NCBI GenBank assembly: GCA_001574975.1
Contig: KQ965835.1
Span: 106,447-170,446, forward strand
Source: Gonapodya prolifera JEL478
Taxonomy: Eukaryota > Monoblepharomycota > Monoblepharidomycetes > Monoblepharidales > Gonapodyaceae
DNA: 64,000 nt
Reading direction: 5' to 3'
Shown here: positions 56,410-64,000 of the stretch, in pieces
How positions within the stretch are numbered: position 1 is the stretch's first letter
How the letters are laid out: every line of letters starts with the position of its first letter
The notes under the pieces: model-generated
What the model was told of the DNA's origin: nothing
What the model saw: the letters and a program-made list of their open reading frames with translations, nothing else
Databases searched by the model: none
Translations under genes and position numbers: made by a program

Positions 56410-56816
56410 GCGCAGGGCGTTGGTGTGGCTGTTTGATCTGCAGAGGAGAGTCGGTGCTGTTGGCGTATTTGGGCCTGGCGCTCGGGATGTTTGACGATTG
56501 GGAGAGGAAGAGGGGACGTGGGGCGGGCGTTGAGAGGGAACCATGTTGCGTGTATAATACCCACCATCCATTTTTGTTTTCTATTTTTTGTAACGGCGAT
56601 GAATAGTTCCTTTCGCTTTCAATGAAACATGTTTTAGAATCGTTCAGGAGCTCGGTCTGGCGTCATTCGTCAATCGTGCAAGCCGCTACAGAAAGGGTCA
56701 ACGACCTAAGATGTGCCGCACTCTTTTTGCTTTGAGTGTGATCAAAGGTCGGGAAAGTAAAAAAAAAAAAAAAAAAGAAGAACATTTATATTTCTTTGAC
56801 ATTGTAAAGTAGAGCA
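56410..56816. other. Intergenic with an A18 tract
   Basis: Convergent 3' region. A run of about 18 A lies at 56760-56777. No gene is seen. Confidence 0.45.
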
Positions 56817-58434
56817 TTACGATGTCATGTTCAAATGTCGCTGGCGGTAATCTACTTGAGCCCAACACGCATCAAGGATTGAATGTCCAGATCGCCGCTC
56901 TGGCTTCTCCACTGCAATACTTCCGCCCACAGCTTCTCCGACGCTTGAGAGTCTGCCCGGTTCAGATTCGACAGAGCGGTCGCTTTCCCCATCGTTTAGT
57001 TCACAGAAAACAGACTTCCACCCAGACACTCCATAATTCTCTCTGTAATTCTGTTTTCCACCATACAGCCTTTGGATAAGCCAGTCTGCCTTCCAACATG
57101 AAGGCGAGCAGTACCGAACGAGACTGCACCCTTTGCATCTGAGGAGCCTTTTGCGAGTGTCCGCATCACCTCGCGGGGGCGCAAATTGCATTGTTTGGCA
57201 CCCAAAGTGGGCTGCACACGAGGGTAGAATCCACATTCCGCATTTTTCTGGCGGAGATCCCGGGAATATGTAAGCGGGTGGGGTGGCTGCACTCAGCATG
57301 ATATCGATGTAGCGCCATAGTTCAGAAACGTCCTGCTGTCCTGGATGCTTTTTGCGCTTTGGGTGGGCTCAACGTTCCTTCAGCTTCTGCGCGAACCCTT
57401 GTGCTCCATGATGGTCCCTGCCGATGCGCGTTAGGGTCTGCGCATCGGCGTGAGAAATTGTTGCTTGCAAGGTGTGAAGTGTATCGTTCAACGCTCTGTC
57501 TTGCTTGATGCATCCATGTTTGTCTGGCGCGTTGAGCTCGGCCTCTGACCAGACGAGTTCGTTGTCAAGCATCACGACAGATTCACAGAGTCTGGTCAAA
57601 AGGCCGGGCTTTGTGGCGAAAACGTAGTCGGAAAATTCCCAACTGCCTTGAAGCGTGATGTAAAAAGCACCGAGGTTGAACTCGAGATTTTCGAGTGCCG
57701 ACTTCTTTCGGGCAACGTTAGTGGAAGGCATCGTATCCTTTCACTTGCTCGATCGCCTACACAACTCTGTCCATTAATTGAGAACCAAGGGGCGAGGAAG
57801 CGAGGAGAACGCAGCCCCGCTTGGCGCGAACTGGTGTGATATTGTAGGACACTGGAAGTCCCATGCCTGCAAGCTGGGAAACTGTGGTAGCCCCGGCAAC
57901 GCTAACAAACTTTATTAAAGTTGGTACGAGAATGGAGCGGCATCCACTGCAGGGCTCGAGTGTGCTGTGTACCAGGGTTGCGACGAATTTGGCGGGATGG
58001 TCGAGGAGGCACGTTCCCGTGTACACAAAGACTTTATAGCGTTGGGGAAGCGGTTCTTTGATGTGGTCGGGTGTTCGCGAATCGCGATTGGGAGTGGAGG
58101 TTTGATCAGACTGTCCGATTGTGATGATATCAGTCGCGGAAGAGTCCAGGGAATCGTTGCATTTCTCCGCGAGCGAGTCGCAGTGTGAAGACATCAGAGC
58201 AGAAGCGAGTAACGGGGTGCTCCCGTCACTGTTTTGTGAAGTTATGGATTCCAAAACCGATTGTGTCCGCAGCATCGAATTACAACACCATTGAGACCCC
58301 TGCTTCAGGAGGGAGAGATGCGTATCACTTCTTACTGCCGACATCCGTCGAGTTTTCTGTCGCTCGACTGGGCGCGCAGCCTCAAAGTTCCCTCTGCGTG
58401 CCGGTGGTGTACGTGGGCTACTCCACCTCATCAC
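56817..58434 (-). CDS. MYND zinc-finger domain protein, partly interrupted
   Basis: The first exon region (58434-57760) contains SDGSTPLLASALMSSHCDSL and PAKFVATLVHSTLEP, an ankyrin-like stretch. A second frame (57731-57369) reads SALENLEFNLGAFYITLQGS, LVWSEAELNAPDKHGCIKQD and ALNDTLHTLQATISHADAQT. The MYND finger follows in 57299-57000: LLRCKGCSLVRYCSPSCWKA then DW, which keeps the CxxC, YCS..C and DW elements. The final His/Cys pair is not evident. A TGA follows AQKLKER (about 57372) and the frame continues after it, so either an unrecognised intron or decay is present. MYND proteins with ankyrin-like repeats are frequent in Agaricomycetes; functions are mostly unknown. A worse-preserved copy is at 13086-13560. 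Confidence 0.5.
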
Positions 58435-58516
58435 TCCAATTCAAAAACGTCTCCCTCTACTACAAGTAATGCAATACATAACCGACAAGGCGCGCAACAA
58501 GAGCCTGTCCCACCCA

Positions 58517-59178
58517 CTACATCCTCGCCCTCTCCACTCTTTCATCCACCATCTCCACCGCACCCTGTCCCTGCGACCACGCATACGCCCGCTCGACCTT
58601 TGCCACGCGAATCTTGTAGTCGAGGTAGTACGCCGACTGGCCCAGCCGCTGGGCGAGCGTGTGCCGCGCATTGGCCTTCCATGCGCGGAGGGATGCCTAG
58701 ATGCGATGGCAGATGGCATGTGTTGGTGGCACATCGGCAGAAGGCAGAACGTGTGAGGTGGGGGAAGTGCATACATGGTCTTTCCAGTACGATAGCGAGA
58801 TGCCAAACCCGTCCTCCGTGCGGGCCTTCTCCCGCCCAAGATATCCTGGCTGAGTTTTGGCGATTGTTTCGAGCTCGTCGAGCTGAATGTGTGGGTGAAG
58901 GTGCGGCGGTTCAACGTTGTCAGGTTGTCAGGGGGTCAGACCGATGTCGGCACAATTGGCACCGAAACGATCCACAGACAGAGATGCTCCCTTGGAATTC
59001 AAACATTCGTTCACACCAAGTGTCCTCTCCGGCCGCCCAGGGGCCGTCCTTCAAGGACGGTCGTGTTGAAGTACATACGCACCAAATCGGCATAATTGGG
59101 CACGCCCGAGCCTTTCGGCGGGTCTTCGAGGCGACGGTGGAACGTGAAGATGACGGCGTAGTACGATAAGGGGCTCAT
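58517..59178 (-). CDS. Antibiotic biosynthesis monooxygenase-like (ABM) small protein
   Basis: The ATG at 59178 gives MSPLSYYAVIFTFHRRLEDP then GVPNYADLVRMYFNTTVLE. After an intron come ELETIAKTQPGYLGREKART and EDGFGISLSYWKDH; after another, ASLRAWKANARHTLAQRLGQ, SAYYLDYKIRVAKVERAYAW, ending at TAG 58517-58519. The pattern YYAVIFT..., QPGYLGxExxR, G.GISxSYW, AW..N..H..A...G...YY.DY..R...VER is that of ABM-domain (ferredoxin-like fold) proteins, many of which are cofactor-free monooxygenases or simple binding proteins. No catalytic assignment can be made. It is adjacent and parallel to the MYND gene. Confidence 0.72.
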
Positions 59179-60301
59179 TGGTGGGGCGGGTGGGTTTGTT
59201 GAAACTGCGAAGATGTTCCGAATCCTGGTCCCAAGAAGTGTATAAGAGCATCGAAAGCGAAATTACTGGAACAAATTCATTTCTCTTCACACGAACAAAG
59301 GATCAGGAACAGCTGCATTCAGATCACCTTCGACGATCTTGGTAGCACTTTTATTAAGACCCAAGACAAGAAGTCAGCCCACTGTGAAAGAAAGGGAGGG
59401 AGCTAGAATTTCTTGTGATACTATATCGATAGCTCACGAATGAAGAAATATTTCCGCTATATTTCACTACATATCAGCCTCAACTGAGGCTCAAGTCCCT
59501 CAAAGTAACACTACAATATCCCCAAATCGTCCCTTCACATCAAAACACAACTAGAATGTCCGATCAATGTTTCACAAAATCGTATCAATGATTGTTCGTC
59601 TTCAGATCAACCGCCGGACTGACTTTCCCCATGACAATGGCAAACCCGTCGATATTGGAAGTGAACGCGGCCCTTTAGACGGTCCCATGTTGGTGTACAT
59701 TGTCACGACGGCAAAAATTGTGTTGGACGTCGACGTCGTGTTAGGCGGTCCAATCACCTGCGCTGGCACGACCTGCCCGCGCTCGCTGATGACGTCTTTC
59801 TCGATATCATCTGATCCTGCAAGCTTCGCGTTCCGAAATCGTTGCGTGTACCGTGGAATCCGGAGCTTCTGCCCACGGAGAGGGATTTTTACTGGACAAG
59901 TGGGTCCCGCGCCTCTGACTCTCTGTCCAAACTTATCCTCTTAATATGCATGAAGCCTCATCACGACTGGAGATGGTTTATATGGTGAGCCCTGATCAAC
60001 CGAAAAGCTGACATACGTGACAATCAATGCCTTATCGATGACTGAGAGCCGAACCCTGTCGTAGACGACGAGGACGAGGCGGAGGATGGGAATGGATAAG
60101 AGGAGAAGGAGGAAGGAGAGCGCATCGCGTGAAAGGACCATTCGTTTTGGTTGGGAGATTCCCAACGTTCGCCCGACAAATATTTGAATAGATATCATTT
60201 CGGATAACATAAAATTTGAAATCTCTACTTCCTGTTGCAAAAAGACAGTTATCATGACTCCGCTCTGAGATCTCGACCATCGATCAGCCACAAGAATTCG
60301 T
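59179..60301. other. No supported gene; one long minus-strand frame without domain
   Basis: The minus strand at 59600-59940 is open (ending LPLSWGKSVRRLI) and at 59941-60315 encodes a hydrophobic FLLLLLSIPILRLVLVVYDR segment. I do not recognise either. They may be exons of an unknown gene or non-coding. Confidence 0.3.
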
Positions 60302-60860
<559 letters not shown>

Positions 60861-61418
60861 AGCGTACTGGGGTTGAGTTTGGAGGGACGTTGAAGGGAGA
60901 GGGTCGATTCAGATGAGAGGAACATCGAACGTCCAAATTGCGCCACACTCTGTGATTGCTTTCGTCCACCCCCGTCGGCGGTCTCCCTCCCAGGTGCATA
61001 ACACCCCCTTCGCCCTTCAACCCACCATGTGCATCATCTCCACACCACAGCACGCGAGACCAAACGTCAATGGCCACAATGAACCTAGTTGAGGTGGTCA
61101 TCGGCTTTCGCGACGACAGCCACTGTGGCAAAACCGGATAAAGAAAGGTTGACCTTGTTCAGTAACCCCGTGAGATGACGTATTCTATAATTGCCGCTGC
61201 ACAACTGTTTCCGTATTCGCTTCATATAGAGAAATGTGTGAGTTACGATTGGCTGGCAGCAACGTGAGAACATCCCATCTTAGCAATGCCATAATAAATG
61301 CGATACACATCCTAATCTGTAATGGAATTGATTTGATCATATAACGTGCCCCTCAGGTTGATATGCTTGAGAATAGAGAATTTAGCCGGTATTCAACAGT
61401 TTCCACTGTTTCCGCGCG
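60861..61418. other. Intergenic; 5' side of carnitine acetyltransferase
   Basis: No supported gene. It may contain remnants of the 5' half of the NDUFS7 copy, but I cannot align them. Confidence 0.35.
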
Positions 61419-64000
61419 ATGCAGACCTCCAATCTCCTCCGTCTACCGGCCATCCGCCGCCTGTCTCCACCGACTGCAATCCGCGCCTTTGCCTCAGCAG
61501 CGCCCGCGCCGGCAACAAAGCCCACCGCTGCAGATGTCAAGACATTTGCGAACCAATCAAAACTCGAGAAACTGCCAATCGCACCGTTCAAGTCGACGAT
61601 TGAGAAGCTTCTTGGCACTTTAAAGCCACTTGCTCGTACCGAGGAGGAATGGAAGGCGGCGAACGCGGCGGTGGAGGAATTTCTCGCTCCGGGTGGACCT
61701 GGGGAACATCTGGACAAGAGACTCCGGGAGTATGGAGCGCGACAGCAGGTGCGGTGAATGTGTTTGCGGAGTGGAATGAATTCATTTTTCTTACCGTCCT
61801 CGTCGCGGATGGCGCTTCCGATCGTTCCGACGTCCCACATTTTCCAACAAAATCAATCAACACAACACTTAACATTCACTCCCGACCAATGCACACGTGT
61901 AGAACAACTGGCTTGAGGAGCTTTGGCTGCGGAAAGCATACCTGGACTACCGGGAGACTTCTGTCATCAATGTCAGCTACTTTGTCGCATTTGCCTTCGA
62001 TCCTGTGTTCTACCCAAAGGTTTGTGTACAGACTGGAACTTCGAAACGATCTCACAGAATGATAATCTTCGGACTGTTAATTTCTGTTTTTGACTTCAGG
62101 AATTGAGAGACCGACCGCCTGTGCCAGGCACTTTCACCGACTTTCAAATAAAGCGCGCTGCTGGATGGACATCGCTCCTGCTTGACTATAAGGACATGGT
62201 TGACACGTGAGTCAATCGCTCAAGGAGTCGAGCGTCTATGCCCCTCACAGGGAGCGTAACACGACTCATGGACTTTATCGTCCGTTTCAACTCCAGAGAA
62301 ACCCTCCCTCCCGAATACGGCGACCGCGCCAAAACCCAACCATTCTGTATGGACCAGTACCGCAGTTAGTAGCTCTTGTCTGTCCATGTTCCTCCTCACC
62401 GTCATCACCCTCCTCCTCACGTTCCACTAGAGTTTTTCGGAGCAACCCGCGTCCCGTCCACACCCGCAGACAAGGTCATCACGCCCCACCCCGCGACAGC
62501 CAAGAACGTTGTCGTGCTTGTGAGGGACCAGATTTACTCGGTTGATGTGCTCGGACCAAAGGGGGAGCGAGTGCCCATAAGCGAGATCGAGCGGTGAGTC
62601 GGCAAACGCAAAGAAAGGGGTAAAGCGAGGGGTACGAAGCTCATATGCACCCCGGAATGTCGCAACGCCGTCTGCAACCGCGATATTGATCATGTTACCT
62701 CCAGCCTTCTCCACGCCTGCGTCCAACACGCCACAACTGCCCCTCCCCAACCCCCCATTGCTCGTCTCTCCGCCGACCATCGCGACGCCTACTACACGGC
62801 ATACACCCACCTCGCGAGTCTGTCCCCGGGGAACAGGAAGAACCTGGACGTGATGGAGGCGGCGCTGTTTGTGGTCGCGTTGGACGATTATGCGGGCGGG
62901 AGCGAGGCGGAGTGGGCGGGGAGGAGTCGGCAGATTGTAAGTTGGTTCTCAAGTCCCCGTCGCCCGTCGGCCCGCTCAGAAGCACTTTTGACCATATGAA
63001 CCTATCCCTTGCTGGACTGAATGGTAGCTCCACGGCGGCCCTCGCTGCGCCAACCGGTGGATCGACAAGGAGCTCCAGCTGGTTGCCGCGAACGACGGGA
63101 GGGGCGGCCTTATGGGCGAGCACACGCCGGCGGATGGAGCGTCGGCCAATACGATTGTTGGATACGTTGTTGCAAAGTGAGATATCACACCTTTCGTTGT
63201 CTGCAAGGCACCTCGACCTCACTCACACCTCTCCAATCGCTCTTATCACCTCAGCGAACCCGCCCGCGACCCCTCGTCTGCGCACCCACTCACGCTTCCC
63301 GACCCCGTACGGCTCGAGTGGACCGTGGACGACAAGGTGGCGCGGGATATCTGGAAAGCCGAGGCGAGCGTGACGCATCTGATCAACGACCTCGAGTTGG
63401 AGTACGTCATGTGGAAAGACGCCGCGGCGGGAAGGTGGATAAAAGATTCGGGTGAGGCTGTCGAGCTTTGAACGACTTTGGTGGAAACCGCCTGTGCTGA
63501 ACGAACGCGTTGGGCTCTCAAGTCCGAGTGTCCCCCGACGCGTTCATGCAGATGATCTTCCAACTTGCGTGGGCCCGACTGTACCCCCACCCCACCGCGA
63601 CCTACGAATCCGCATCGACGCGGCGCTACCTCCACGGTCGGACTGAGACGTGTCGAGCGCTCTCTGTGGACTCTGAGGCCTTCGCGAGAGGCTTCGACAA
63701 GGCGGGCGTGTCGCCCAAGGAGAAGGTGGAGCTGTTGAGGAAGGCGTGCGATGCCCACGTCAAGTACTTGAAAGAGGCCAGTGCGGGGCACGGAGTGGAT
63801 CGGTACATCCTGGGATTGAAGTGCATGCTTCCCGAATGTGAGTTGTGGATGGTATCTTCCCATGATTAGCGCGTCACGTAACCACATGTACACAACGTCC
63901 AGCTCGTTACGCGTCCAACCCACCTTCCCTCTTCTCCAACCCACTCGTGGTCAATTCGACCGACTTCCGTCTCTCCACCTCCAACCTCTCCGTCTCGCCT
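61419..64000 (+). CDS. CAT2: Carnitine O-acetyltransferase, 5' part (runs off the window)
   Basis: The enzyme transfers acetyl groups between CoA and carnitine for transport into mitochondria. The ATG at 61419 starts with a mitochondrial-type leader (MQTSNLLRLPAIRRLSPPTA). Conserved blocks, separated by short introns: NWLEELWLRKAYLDYRETSV, INVSYFVAFAFDP, RAAGWTSLLLDYKDMVD, LPPEYGDRAKTQPFCMDQYR, KFFGATRVPSTPADKV, NVVVLVRDQIYSVDVLGP, NRKNLDVMEAALFVVALDD, RWIDKELQLVAANDGRGGLM, the catalytic His block GEHTPADG (about 63115-63140), QMIFQLAWARLYPHPTATYE, SASTRRYLHGRTETCRALSV and VDRYILGLKCMLPE. The T of EHTPADG replaces the more usual S. The last ~80 residues lie beyond 64000. Whether a C-terminal peroxisomal signal exists cannot be seen. 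Confidence 0.9.

Noticed and set aside
59600-60300. Unknown minus-strand gene between the ABM protein and the NDUFS7 copy
   Set aside because: Frames are open but without start codons, clear splice sites or domains, so no gene is claimed.

Overview
The window is nuclear DNA of a fungus. Genes are dense and GC-rich, introns are short (about 50-110 nt, GTRAGT...YAG), and the recognisable proteins are fungal: a PHO80-type cyclin, an AIM18-like chalcone isomerase fold protein, a FAA-type acyl-CoA synthetase, MYND and F-box proteins. The Tc1-like transposase and the MYND/F-box remnants suggest Basidiomycota, but this placement is an inference. Two single N bases (55541, 55720) and several frame breaks next to homopolymers show draft-quality sequence in places.

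Layout. 1.7-3.9 kb: a head-to-head inverted duplication of a small membrane-protein gene, both copies apparently decayed. 4.1-17.5 kb: housekeeping and regulatory genes (a SUV39-like remnant, enoyl-CoA hydratase, a Cid1/Trf4-type nucleotidyltransferase, a methyltransferase, a MYND remnant, a PHO80-like cyclin, an AIM18-like protein). 17.8-45.6 kb: a dispersed cluster of six related genes built from a PB1-like domain, an SH3 domain and a C-terminal domain I do not recognise. They are interleaved with a C2H2 zinc-finger gene with a 10-nt micro-exon, an unknown membrane protein, F-box remnants, a UBLCP1-type phosphatase, and a pair of seven-transmembrane genes flanking an isochorismatase-fold hydrolase. 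46.0-49.2 kb: an acyl-CoA synthetase. 49.3-54.3 kb: an AT-rich block that is nearly free of CpG, with three diverged copies of a ~200-bp repeat and an unknown coding exon. A decayed, intron-bearing Tc1/mariner DD34E transposase lies at its right edge. 55.3-64 kb: a single-pass membrane protein, a MYND protein, an antibiotic-monooxygenase-like protein, a decayed copy of the complex I PSST subunit, and the 5' part of a carnitine acetyltransferase that runs off the window.

The best candidate for an undescribed system is the PB1/SH3/C-terminal-domain family. PB1 and SH3 are protein-interaction modules used together in fungal polarity and NADPH-oxidase scaffolds (Bem1, Cdc24, NoxR/p67phox), but the order here (PB1, Pro-rich linker, SH3, long Pro-rich linker, new domain) is different. 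Members have full, PB1-only, PB1 plus C-terminal and SH3 plus C-terminal forms, which is what a set of interacting scaffolds and competitors would look like. Splice sites within the new domain are conserved in position across four members. Other genes join in fatty-acid handling (acyl-CoA synthetase, enoyl-CoA hydratase, carnitine acetyltransferase), but they are scattered and I see no functional linkage beyond that.
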